This document shows, piece by piece, positions 1 to 12,100 of a stretch of 64,000 nt of DNA. Under the pieces are notes generated by a model, which saw only the letters and a list, made by a program, of their open reading frames with translations, made no database searches and had not been told where the DNA came from. How positions within the stretch are numbered: position 1 is the first letter of the stretch; the number at the start of each line of letters is the position of its first letter. The DNA lies in assembly GCA_934047225.1 (NCBI GenBank), contig OW203993.1:28410069-28474068 (forward strand). The letters run 5' to 3'. The stretch comes from Ypsolopha sequella. Its lineage: Eukaryota > Arthropoda > Insecta > Lepidoptera > Ypsolophidae. The translations under genes were made by a program, and so were the position numbers.

Positions 1-1113
1 GAAATCGTCAAACACAGGTAAATCTCTCGGCGACGAGCGAGATATTTGAAAATCGGTGTAAGTGTCTGCATCCAGCTTCTTTGATACCAGATGCACCAGA
101 ATAGGATCCCATGTGGATGTGTCTATTCCCAGGTTATGAATGGCAAAAATACACTCCATTGTTGTGTCGTATAACTTCTTGAGTTCATATGACGTTTGCT
201 TTTGAATGACTGGTTGGTTCAGAAAAACTTCAATATGACTGGTAAATAGAACCAAGGGATTGTTGAATCGATTTGTTAAAAGATTCCATGCCGTGTCATA
301 GTTTTCTGCTGTAATGTTCAAGTGCTGTATGAGACGTTCGGCTTCTCCCTTAACTTTACTCTTGAGATGCTGCATCTTCTGAGTCTTGGTCAAGTACTTG
401 CTCTTGTGAATACCTTCGTTGAACAGGTCATAGAACGTGGGCCACTGAGTGTACTTTCCAAAAAAGTCAGGAATATCAATTTGCGGAGTCGCAATACGAA
501 GATGATCGGAAGAAGATAGTTTCCTGTTAAGTTTCTTCTTAATTTCCAGGTACCGACGCTCTGTAGATTCAAAATCGTGTTCGTAATCATCATTGCTACC
601 TTGCAAGATGTTATCTATGCGCAAATGAAGGTGATCAATGCTATTCCACAGACGTTGTAGGTTTTTCAACTCATCTTCTATCTCCCACTTCTCCTCCATG
701 CGGCTGTCGTTGACCCTGTTTATGAGGCGCTCGAAGGCTCTGAAGTTTGTGCCTTGTTGACTGATTAGCTGTCCTACTTCATCTGTATCCGTGAAGATCG
801 GTAGATGAAATTGTACCGTTGACTTTGGCTCAATCGGTTTATTGTATGACGAAATCATAATTTTAGTTTTTTCATAATAACTTTTCAACTCCTCATAGAT
901 GTTGCGGGAAAAGTAGTCGCAGGTTTTGTCTTCGTAAGATTGCAGTTTAGTGTTATTGAGGTCAAATTCTCTCCACAGAAGATCCAGTGTGTCAACCCGC
1001 TTGATGAGGTATTCGGTGGTTTTTCTTGCCGCACTGTCCTTCTTGAAATTGGTGTTGACGCTCTCAATCTCTCGAAGAATTTCACCTTGACGATTGAATA
1101 ATACATCTGCCAT
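1..1113 (-). CDS. BEL/Pao LTR retrotransposon gag, partial (open at left edge)
   Basis: An uninterrupted minus-strand frame runs from an ATG at 1113-1111 to the window edge, about 371 codons. The N-terminal half is charged and helical. From about residue 195 it matches the DUF1759 region of BEL/Pao gag proteins: 'TPQIDIPDFFGKYTQWPTF' followed by 'WDPILVHLVSKKLD' near the edge. In this family the protein forms the particle that packages element RNA. Protease, reverse transcriptase and integrase would lie left of the window. No stop or frameshift is seen, so the copy may be fairly young. The start codon is the first ATG after the repeat-rich leader. The class call is firm; the exact family is not. 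Confidence 0.85.
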   Translation of the reverse strand, partial: MADVLFNRQGEILREIESVNTNFKKDSAARKTTEYLIKRVDTLDLLWREFDLNNTKLQSYEDKTCDYFSRNIYEELKSYYEKTKIMISSYNKPIEPKSTVQFHLPIFTDTDEVGQLISQQGTNFRAFERLINRVNDSRMEEKWEIEDELKNLQRLWNSIDHLHLRIDNILQGSNDDYEHDFESTERRYLEIKKKLNRKLSSSDHLRIATPQIDIPDFFGKYTQWPTFYDLFNEGIHKSKYLTKTQKMQHLKSKVKGEAERLIQHLNITAENYDTAWNLLTNRFNNPLVLFTSHIEVFLNQPVIQKQTSYELKKLYDTTMECIFAIHNLGIDTSTWDPILVHLVSKKLDADTYTDFQISRSSPRDLPVFDDF

Positions 1114-2433
1114 GATGATTGAGTGAATGTCTTGAGCTTGCCGCCAAGATGATGTTTTGATTGATGTATGCTGGATTGAAGTCCGGCTGAAGTAACGTAG
1201 CTTGCTTTGATTGAATGTTCAGGTAGGCTAGCTGAATGCTGCGGCTACCTGACGAATGCTTGAGTGAAGCCCGACTGACTGTACGTGGCTTGCTTTGATT
1301 GAATGTTCAGGTAGGCTAGCTGAATGCTGCGGCTACCTGACGAATGCTTGAGTGAAGCCCGACTGACTGTACGTGGCTTGCTTTGATTGAATGTTCAGGT
1401 AGGCTAGCTGAATGCTGCGGCTACCTGATGAATGCTTGAGTGAATGATGCTATGGACTGTAGATGTCTATAGATGCTGGTGAACCACCTCTCGAACGCAG
1501 ATCACTGTCACTCGCGATGGTCCGTACGACAGAGCGCTACCGCAGCCCTTTCGTGTGATTCAAGCACCTTCTCAATTAACTGGGGAGACCCGCTTGTGGG
1601 AGGCCAGCTAACCGATTGCTAACACACTAAGAGCAAACAGCAAACACCAAGTCGTAGTAGTTTCGAAGGACCATAATGTAGGGATTTCTCTCTACAGTTT
1701 TATATATGATTGAATGAAGGGCGGCGTGTTTATGAAGAAAACAACCGCTAATGTCGAGTGCGTATATTTCACTGATTGTACGATGATTGTTTAGCTATAT
1801 AAGTAAACTATAAAATGCTTACGCTAAAGTATTACAAAATAATAATCTTTGGACAGTTGACTGTACAGGTATGAAATGAAATGGCTTCATTAGCTGATTG
1901 TAAAAATATACTACATCATTACATATCAGCACTTGTTTTCTAAAACAACAATAGTACATTTTCACAACACACCAAGTTTGGGCTCTTCCAGGTAGGAAAA
2001 GGTTGAAGTAATGTTTGTAAAACATACGTCCAAATACTGATATTATCCTCATATCCGTCATTAAATAGAACAAAGGTGGAGGCTGTGCCTTTACGCGTGT
2101 TTTTTCATAGTCAATATTGATCGCTCTAAAAGTTACTTGTTGACTTATACAGGACTTTTTAATATTTTGAAATTTACAAAACCAATTATGCCTGGCTCAA
2201 GATGATAAGCATACAGAGCCGTAAAACTACAGACCGTTAGACATCTTATTATGCACGGACAAGTGAGATATTTTTCCGCCTCTGCCGAGGTGTTGCAGGG
2301 AAAAGCAGGGACGGTACTAAGCCATGAAATAGAGATGCGATAGCACTATGACATTTGTATAGTATCAATTTCACAGATGTGTTGGCGAAAGGGTTTGCCC
2401 TCCTTAGGACGTCTAATGGCTTAGTGGTCCGTG
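1114..2433. other. Probable leader and 5' LTR of the BEL/Pao element, boundary unresolved, then unassigned DNA
   Basis: Upstream of the gag start (to the right, because the element is on the minus strand) lies a leader with a tandem repeat and then a TATA-like stretch at about 1699-1708 on the minus strand. This suits a 5' LTR promoter. I could not fix the LTR ends because the second LTR is outside the window and no clear primer-binding site stood out. From about 1.8 to 2.43 kb I see no gene. Confidence 0.45.
1201..1461 (-). repeat. 88-bp tandem repeat, three copies, in the BEL/Pao leader
   Basis: The motif starting 'cttgctttgattgaatgttc' recurs at 1201, 1289 and 1377, an 88-bp period, with the third copy incomplete. 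Copies are nearly identical. Position between gag and the probable LTR suggests untranslated-leader repeats of the element. Confidence 0.8.
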
Positions 2434-3036
2434 CTAAGGCACTACGGAAAAAAATTGTCACTTTATTATTTTTGGAATCTTTTTCTAGGGACCTGTTAAA
2501 CAGAAACGCGATTGGAGCAATTCGGCTTGATACCAATATTTATTGAAATGAGGTCTTTTTCGACACCAATTCTCCTTTTTTTCAATTTGGAATGACATAT
2601 GTACTGCAATTATATTTTATTAAATGGGTTTTAACAGTATCTGGGACCTGCCCCCCTATTCTGTATCTCAAGTTGCCAACTGCACAGGGTGCCTATCGTC
2701 AAAAACATAGATAAAAACTAAACTTTCAAAATTGCTTTTAGTGGGTATTGAACTATTTACGAACTGTGTCGTCACTTCAAGTGCTAACATGCCCTTATAC
2801 AATCGGAATTCGATAGTATATCTATGTTTTTGATGATAGACACGCAGTCCAGAAGGCAACTAGAGATACATAATAGGCCCCCTGGTTAAACGAAATTTTG
2901 ATAGCAACTTTGGCACATTTTATATTAATGAAAAACCGACCTTTTGCTAATTTTCCTCAAATCCGTCCCTCTCGCAATGAGGGTTTTTTCTCATATGGAG
3001 TAACAGGGACGCTAAAACTTTTACATATCGCCTTAA
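2434..3036 (+). mobile_element. TTAA-flanked non-autonomous DNA element, A-type (about 600 bp), holding a nested 'core' MITE
   Basis: The left end is CTAAGGCACTACGG (a decayed TTAAGGCG end) and the right end is ATCGCCTTAA. Related copies lie at 36136-36705 and, inverted, at 36891-37534. The middle (about 2652-2880) is the palindromic core MITE that also occurs alone at 12626-12863. The right end is 31 bp from the splice donor of the Graf exon at 3068-3173. Short frames inside it are by-products of the repeat. TTAA targets are used by piggyBac and Kolobok elements; the GG terminus differs from the CCY I expect of piggyBac. Confidence 0.75.
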
Positions 3037-3067
3037 AACAGCATAAATAAAATATAAAGAGACGTAC

Positions 3068-3173
3068 TTGCAGAGATGTGAGATGACGAGGTCCAGCATG
3101 CGGCGGTTGTCTGGCGGCAGCGCGTGCACTAGCGCGTGCACCGCACTCACGCGCTCCGACCGCGACTCGCGCT
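3068..3173 (-). CDS. Graf: Graf exon: RhoGAP, 'LPxxNRxMLxxLxxHL' helix
   Basis: A 106-bp exon encoding 'ERVSAVHALVHALPPDNRRM' then 'LDLVISHLC', the RhoGAP helix with 'LPxxNRxxLxxLxxHL'. The acceptor is tgtgcag and the donor gtacgt (phase 2). The remainder of the domain ('NLxxVxGPxLL') is not found in 1-3067 and must lie left of the window. Confidence 0.92.
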
Positions 3174-6100
3174 CTGCACACACACACACATACACCTTCA
3201 TTATTGTCTACTTGCTATATCTGTGTGGTGTTTCATGGAAAGTTCATTGCATCGTACAGGAAAGGACCTGTGATCAGGGGATCTAAAAAGGCCGACTTGG
3301 GTGAATCATAAAATGATTTGAAAGTAGGATAGAGTCAGAGTTTTTTCACGCGTGCAAAAGAGACGGCATTAGAACAGAATCATAATGTGATTAATGTAAA
3401 ACGGCCTTTTTGGAGGACCCGGGGACCTAAAAAGGCCGACTTGGGTGAATCATAAAATGATTTGAAAGTAGGATAGAGTCAGAGTTTTTTCACGCGTGCA
3501 AAAGAGACGGCATTAGAACAGAATCATAATGTGATTAATGTAAAACGGCCTTTTTGGAGGACCCGGGGACCTAAAAAGGCCGACTTGGGTGAATCATAAA
3601 ATGATTTGAAAGTAGGATAGAGTCAGAGTTTTTTCACGCGTGCAAAAGAGACGGCATTAGAACAGAATCATAACATGATTCATCCAAAGCGGCCTTTTTA
3701 GAGGGACTGATCTTGAAATAGCTTAATAAATAAAGCATTTTTGTACGTTATATATCGTTATTGATATCGATGGTACAGTTCGACGAGACTCAAGAGGTTG
3801 CATCGTCTTAGTTCGTAAACCGAACATTGCCGAGTTAACCCATCAAGAGTCCAGCGCGCAAACGGCTGCGCGTAAAATCCAACCGTACCACAGTGCTCAG
3901 CGCGCAAACGGTCGCGCGTATAAATGCTGTTGCGTTTCGTTTAAATTATTGATGCACGTTTTGAAACGGAATTTTAAAAATAAAATACCATAATTGTCTG
4001 TGGTTTCTTAGGAATCGAATGAATATCATTTGATTGGTTGAAAATGAACCAGTCACGTTTGAAATAAATAATTTCTGCTGCAAGTCGATCCGTACAATGG
4101 CTGGCGCGCGGCCGGCGTTTTTTTCATGTCTGTAATTATTTGTTGTTTTTGAAAGTAATAGTGATATTTACATAAAAATAATGCATGTAGCTATCGCGTA
4201 ATATAATAGGGAATATTCTAGTGGTATAATAGTGTCTGTGAAGTGTGTTTGTGCAGGATAGTGAATCTAAATGTGAGGTTATATAGTGAAAATTTGAGTA
4301 AACATGACGACGAAATCGACGACGACGAAATCAATCGACGAAAAGGCCCACATATTTTTATTTACGAGGTAAGTCTAATCGATAAAAATGTTGTCCATTT
4401 CATTGCGGTTTTTCTGATATATAACAAAGTACCTAAATTATAACCTAACATAATGAAATCCGTGTATTTGTAAATCAAGTCTGCGTGAATTTCGAACCAC
4501 CATTTTGCCTTGGACATTACGTAATCTCGCGAATCGCTTGTTCGTGGGCTTTCCTTGGGTTAAAAGCGACTACAACCAATCACAAAAACAACTGCCGCGC
4601 TCGAAGCGGCAACGAATCGTTGGAACCTCTGAGTCTTGTCCTACTGTATCTCGTTTTGATACATCTTAACGTATAAAACACTTTTTTCAATGCATGTGCT
4701 CGTAAAGGCCCACTTTTTATGCATCAAAACCGAACAGAAAGTCGATTATTTTGCCCTAGGGCTTTATTATTATTATTATTTTTTTAATTTATTTACAATG
4801 GTTGGCTAACCTGCAGCCTTTCCTGTGTACCATAGACGTTATACTTTTTTTTTTCCACTGTTTAACGGCTCTGGATACAGTTCTTTTGAGCCAATTATAA
4901 TTTAAAGTTCACAAGATTATATTTGTTTTCATTTCCTCACACTATGCATTGAAAAATGTAGTATGATACACGGGCGTAAAAGCAATAAATTACTCGGTTA
5001 CGTTTAATCGTTAAATCGTCCTCGTAATTTATTCCTTTGCGCCCTTGTAGCATAAACTACTAAAAATGGTATTTCTTGTGGTCACGTCCTATTTTTTCAT
5101 TAAATATGCCAGCCAATGTGTCGACAAATTTGATCCATGGCTTAAACGAACGAGAGAGAAAATTGTGAGGAAATAATTACAAGAACTAGTTTGAAAAATG
5201 TTTCTAGCGTCAATAGTCCCGGTGAACATAGTTCCACCGTCGGTGTAACCTGGACACGTGATAGAGAGAGTGTGCAGCACGTACTAGCGGCGTCGATGAA
5301 CTGTTGGTGCAGCCGGCGCGTAAGCAGCGGGTCGGCGAGCCCGCGCAGGTAGCCCTTCAGCGCGGACGTGAGCGTGCGGCTCTCCCACACGCACGGGTCC
5401 GACAGGTCGGGCAGAGTGCGCGCGTCGCTCGCGCACCGCACCAGCCGGGACACCTTCGACGACACGCCCGCCACTCTGTACATACATTATGGACTCCATA
5501 AACAACATGTTTTGTTTATAGGACGTAGTTTGCGTTTTTAAGACTTAAAATGCCCTCGAAAATTAATTAATATTAGAAACCGGTTGGGTGTAGTTTTAAT
5601 AAAGTAAAAAATAACTGTGAAACTGTATACAAAAATGTTTTTTTGTGTAGTTGTTCATATGGAGGAGTTGTGACAATGTTTTTAGTTTCGCCAACTGATG
5701 TAATTAAAGCTCGTAGAGCTGGGGCTTGTCCAGTACACGTACCGGTAGAGTCCCTGCTCGTGCAGCCCGCGCGCCTCGAGCGTGCTGATGATGCGTCGCA
5801 CGAACGTGAACCCGTGCTCGTCGAGCGAGTAGCCCGCCTCCTCACCGCCGCCACACTGCAACCGTACATACATACTTGTTACGGTTCCATACTTCAACAA
5901 TGCCAAACTAAACTTGTGTGTCAGTCTATCTATAAGGAAGGGGCCTAAAATGGGACCCTGACTCACTCCCGACCTGGTTTGGTACGGCTACGACATGTAG
6001 CATCCTTTCCGTACATACTGTTTTCGGTCACAATGTTAGTCAGCTGGAGTACGCAATATTGCTGCAGTAGAACCAACCAGACACACCTTCACTAAAGAGA

Positions 6101-9100
6101 TGTCGTTATCTACACGATCAAAAACCTTTTGAAAATCAAGATAAGATTTGTAACGGGATTCTTATATCTATTTGTCTAAATACGAACTCATACGAGTATA
6201 TCTCCATTTTTTTTAACGATCTTTTTTGCTGTCGGCCCTTTGGCTTTTGCAGCTTTACTTTGAAAGAGGGGGAGAAAGAGTACCCAGCCTCATTCAAATG
6301 TATTGTAAGTTTTAATATAGGATATTTATACAAGGTGTAAATAAGCAACCACATATACTACTGACCATTCTGAACGTTTTTAACAAAGATTTCTTAGAGC
6401 CGTGCAAACTAAAAAACAACTACATTCGCTCATTAAAACTTACGAATGATGTCCATTGTGATCAGTAGAACATCTGGTTTGATAGTCAGTATCTGTCCGC
6501 AACCAGCCGTGGTGTGCGTAGTACTCACGAGTGCCTGCGTGAGGTCGGTGGGCTGCTGGCGGAGCGTGTGCAGCCAGGCGGTGCGGCCGCGCGCCGACAG
6601 CGCCTGAAGCGTGAGTGGCGCGCGGGGCGGGTCAGCGGGGGGCGCGGGGGCGAGTAGCGCCTCCAGGCAGTGCCGCCGCTCCGGCTCCGACGTGGGCACC
6701 GCGCCTGCCACCACCATAGTCTCCGGCGTCAGCGTGGAGAACTGCATACACAGTTCATTATACTTTGAAGTGAACTTATTATTAGGTTTCCCTAAATATG
6801 TCGGTTGGTAAGTAGTCGTGGTAAATTGATTTCTCACTAAATGTGAATTGTCGCGTTTATCAACCATGCATCGCTGCAGCGATGAACTGTGCAAAGGGTT
6901 GCGGCGATGCCGATGGATGTATGTCTAGGCCATTTATTTGCCTGTTTGCTTTTCTCGATACTTCCATAGATGCTTGTCAAATGGTAGTCAATAACTCTTT
7001 GCCTTTACCTTTAATCTAGTCCATTTACATTTATTATTTTATTACATATATTTTTATTATATTAAATTTGACGCGTAAAAAGTGTATTATATATATCTAC
7101 TTTGCAAAATGAACTATTTGAATTTGCAACCCGCTGCACAGCTCATCGGTCCAACTATGCGTGGCTGATAACCGCGGCAAATGTGCTATACATATAAATT
7201 TTACCTTCCTCGTGAAATTATTCAAATAATGGTAAAAACCGCAAATTCAAATTCAAATTCAAATAGTTTATTTTGCAAAGCAGGTATAGATATATACACT
7301 TTTTACACGTCAAATTTAATCTAATAAAGAAAATATATGTAATAGAATAATAAATGTACATGAACTAAATTAAAGGTTTATTTAATTTATGTAGCAATAT
7401 ATTTACGATTAAAATGATAGGTAAAATATATATTATACAAGGTAAAATCCAATCAGCCGCCCGAACCCATACCGGAGACCCGGCCAGGGACCAGGAACAA
7501 GGTTCAGTGATCACCAACCGAGCCCCCAGCACGAATCCAGGCGGCCGACCAAATCCCATCCTATATACTACATACTAATAGGTTACATATATAAATACAT
7601 GCCTACCTCCGCCCATTCGATTAGTCTTGCTAAGAAGAAGGGCAAGAAACTTAGCAAGATCATGTCTTTTTTTCAACATAAAACTTATACTATACAATAT
7701 ATGACTTATATCTACTTTAACCAAGGGATAAGAAAATACAAGACAGTAGGAATTCAGGTTAATGAAAAAAAGAAAAACATATATATCTTTGTCTACCTGT
7801 CTCATATAGTTCTTTTCCTTTTACAGTCTATAATCAATTAATGTTTACACCTTAGAGGAATCATAAGTTAAGAAATTATACTATTTAATTAAATTATAAC
7901 TTACTACGAGTATCATTATCACTGTAACACCATGCTTCACCATCATCCAAATATTCATTTATTTTATAATATGCCTTTTTCAATAGGCCCTGCTTAATAT
8001 ACAGTTTAAACTTATTCTCTGACAATATTATTGTAATATTTTCTTCTTTGTTTTTTATATAGAAGGGAAGAAATATGTAATATTTGTGGTGGACGTACCG
8101 CCTTCACGTTGATCTGATTGTACGGCAGCAGCGAGAGCGTGCGAGAGCTCCTCTCGTACGTGCAGTACTGCTTCGTCCACGTCGTACCGAACGCCTCTGT
8201 CGATACACACACAGACACATGTAGCTACTTTATACCAATCTATCTCATATATTAAATAACAAGTCCTGACTGACTTACTCAACATATCATAGCCCAAACG
8301 GCTAGAACCAGGAACATGACATTTTGAAAGTACATAGGTAACATTTAAAATGCGGAAGGACACTAAGAAAGGATTTCACGAAATTGATCCCCTAAGGGGG
8401 CAAATAGAGGATGAAAGTTCATTTATTTATTTATATATTTAACAAAGCTTACAACTATATTACACCATGCAGTAAATAACTTAAATCTATAGTGCAAAGT
8501 ATACAAATTTAAGAGCCAAATAAATGTTATATTCGTGGTGTTTCAATAATAGCCCAGATAGACGTATAGTCTGTGCTAGGACTATTATGTTATGGTCTGT
8601 TTAGTTGTAAGGACGGTCTTGACTCAAAAATATATAAATACTAAATACATTTTTATCTAAATCAACAGAAGTTTATATTACATACTTATACCATGCAAAT
8701 AGTATAAACTTACATATTATATAATATATATATATAAATGTATTGTTATTGATTTATTTGTTATTGATATTGTATTTAATACATTTATATAACAATACAA
8801 TCTAATAAATGGCAGCAAACTAATCATTTGAAACCACTAAGTTCCTCCATATTTCCTTAAAATCTGGCAGTGGTTTATCCAATAACTATAATTTAAGATG
8901 AACCTTGTATGGGAATTTCGTTAGTTTTGTAGTAAAAACCATGAAAATTGGTATGGAGCCTTTTGGTAAAAAAAAAAAAAAAAAGTTTCAGCGTCCTAGC
9001 CGTATATTCTTTAGTCGGAGTCGAATCAGTTATCAAAGAATAATTTCCAGAAACGTGGTTCGGCCTTCGGTCTCACCAAAGACACTTTAGCACGGAAACA

Positions 9101-12100
9101 AATCAGAGAACAAAAGAGTTTCGTTCGTAAACGTAGATTCTTTACTACGTGATCGAATCACTTATAAAAATCATTCCGGTTAGAAACATGGTTCGGCCTT
9201 CGGCCTCGCCAAAGACACTTTAGCTGGAGATCAAATAAGAAGTCAACAAATAAACTACAAACCAGAGTCAGGTCAAATAAGTACTATAAAATTAATGGTC
9301 TTGAAAAATTTGCAGATTCGATAGATAGGCCTACACAAAAACGAAATCAACGCTGGTCAAGCCGCAGGCAAAAGCTATAACTATAAATATTAATGAATAC
9401 CCCCACTGACTGATCTATCAACGTCCACACCAAACGGCTGGACCTAGGAGCATGACATTTGTACTGTAGGTTACTTGTGTGACGTAGACATACAATAAGA
9501 AGGGATTTTAGTAAAAACCCACGGGATCGGGAGAAACGGGATCCACGCGAGAAACGCTGCGGGGCATCCACTAATAGTAAATATATATACCAGATGTAAA
9601 TAGACAGATACTTCCGAGTGAAACCACATAATCCACTGTTAACACTGAACAACTTTCATACCGACATTTTTAAATCTTATAGCTGTTCATTATACAAGCA
9701 AACTTATAAATTAAAAGAAACAGTGTGGAGATGGACTCACTTTTCTCCATGAGGAACATGTACCCGGCGCGGGTGACCCCGCCCCCCTCGCCCCCGCCGC
9801 CCGGCCCACCCCCGCCCTCGTCCTCCATGTTCTGCAACATTGCTACACGTCACTTACTACACACACATAGAAATAAGTTAAAAATTATGTATAAGTCAAA
9901 GTTTTAGTGGTTTGTTTCCATTTAAAGATTCATCCTTTTTATAGATTAGGGGTCGTCCATTAATCACGTGAGACTCGAAAGGGGGGGAGAATGGGTTCGG
10001 AAAAAAATCACACAATATCACTAGGGGGGAGGGGGGGGGGGGTGTAGTGAGATATCACGTGTATTTATTTTTTCTTTGAACGCGCAATTTTAAACCGAAA
10101 AACTGTGCGTGACCTTGACTTGCCGTTGCTAAGCAATTAAAGATATAATTTAATTTAAAGATAATATTCTGAATTTTTTAATATACTTTGTATCAAAAAA
10201 ATACACGTGTTTTGGGTAGGGGGGGAGGGGTAGTCTAAAACCTCACCACGTATCACCATGGGGGAGGGGGAGGTTAAAAACATAAGTGATTAATGGACGG
10301 CCCCTTTTGCAGGCGCCTTTTTATATTAAGATTAGGTTTAATGTATGTTGTTTTATATATGTTATTGATTTGTAATAAAATAAACCATCAGATTGTGGTA
10401 ATACACATGAAATGTACAAATAAAAGGATAGTAATAAAATCTCCGAAAATTATTCAGTATATGAATGTAACAACTCTAATAACCAAGTTATAGAAAACTT
10501 TTGTGCTAATAAAAATATACAAAAACTACCGAATACATACTGAAAATTTTGAGAACTTAATACATTAAAATCTGACGTCATACTAATCCACCAGCTAGAA
10601 ATATATTTTAGCAAAAACTATTTCTATGATCGTAAATCTCTGCATAAAAATCAAAATTCAAAGTCGACCTTTCATACATTTTATTGCTTGTTTAACTATT
10701 GCTTCATACGGAAATCTGCAAATTTGTTACACTATATTTTGTATTGATTTTTCGGTATCACATTTTAACGCAGGCTATTTAGTATCACAGCTAGCAACAG
10801 TTCACAGGAATATCATTTATACTACACCTGCTCGGAAAGTACCTTCTTACTTTTTTGAAAACGATGCAGAAAATACGTCATTACTGTCATACAAATATGC
10901 GGGCAGAAAAAGTATATGCAAATCCATTGTTAACGTGCTGTTTTTTTTTTAAATAACATAAAGAATGAGCAAGTGGCCAAGTGGCCAGTATTGTTTTGCG
11001 AACTCGTACATAAAACTCGAAAAATGATACTGGCCACTTGCTTTTCCTGTACATAATAAAAAATAAGAAGGAAATAAAAAGTGACAATCGCACGCGAGTC
11101 AGTCGGTTTCTTTTTGTATCTTGATTAAAAGTAAAATGATACTATTTCCTCGCAGGTGTAGTATAAAGCACTATGTATCACTCGGGAGAAATTGCGATTC
11201 CCAACCCGTGTGTATTGACACCCTTGTTGGTAATCTTCCCCTTTCTTCCCTCGGTAAACAATGTGCTATTGTTTTTCGGAACCTTTATTATTTCCCTTTT
11301 TTAAATATTGAATCGTTGTATTCCGGGAGCAACGGCAGCCACCCCGACACTCACCAGCTGTCGCATCTCCATCATCTTCTTCATCAGCGACTGGGTCTGC
11401 TTGCTGGTCTCCTCGAAGTTGCTGCGCGTCTGTACACACACACGCACACATGTACAGTGGGTATAGCCCGAGCTTTCAATGTAATACTCAAAGATGACCC
11501 GCTTCATACAAAGTTTGTTTCAAGTTATACGTAATCGCAACTATACCGTGTGTAAATGGGCAGGTACCTTTGGATCAAATCACATAATTTGCTGATCATA
11601 CTGAACAACTTACCTAAAGAAACATACCTGCGCAAATATAAATAGTAGATCGTTATAAGAGTGCATAAAACGGGCCATATTACCCGAGATATTTAGCTGC
11701 CCTTACAGCCATGTCTAAATACTCTAAGTAAATAATCAGACATGCATGTCTTTTTATTTATTTTCTATTATATCTCTTTAAAGTCACTGTATATCTGAAG
11801 CGTCTGTCCTGTCAGTTCGCGAAAATATGATGGAATCTTAGCGCGAACATTATTAAGTTTCAAAAAGTTTGTCTATGAAATTGTAGTGTATCTGGTTGTA
11901 TGGTCTATTGCCATTAGTTTTAGAAGAAAACTACTTTATGCCCAAGTAGATAAAATTCAATTTTATAGCGCTTATACCTAGCATAAAAAAGAACTTTACG
12001 AGCATGAGAAGTGAAAAAGAATATTTTAATACAATTGCTCAATATATGCTAGATATAGCGTGCGAACTGTTACTTATTAATACTAGTATTTTATTTTTCA

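Noticed and set aside
4243..4443. Possible short first exon with gtaagt donor near 4370
   Set aside because: The codons are mostly simple ACG/AAA repeats, no downstream partner exon on the plus strand was found, and the sequence lies inside a Graf intron.
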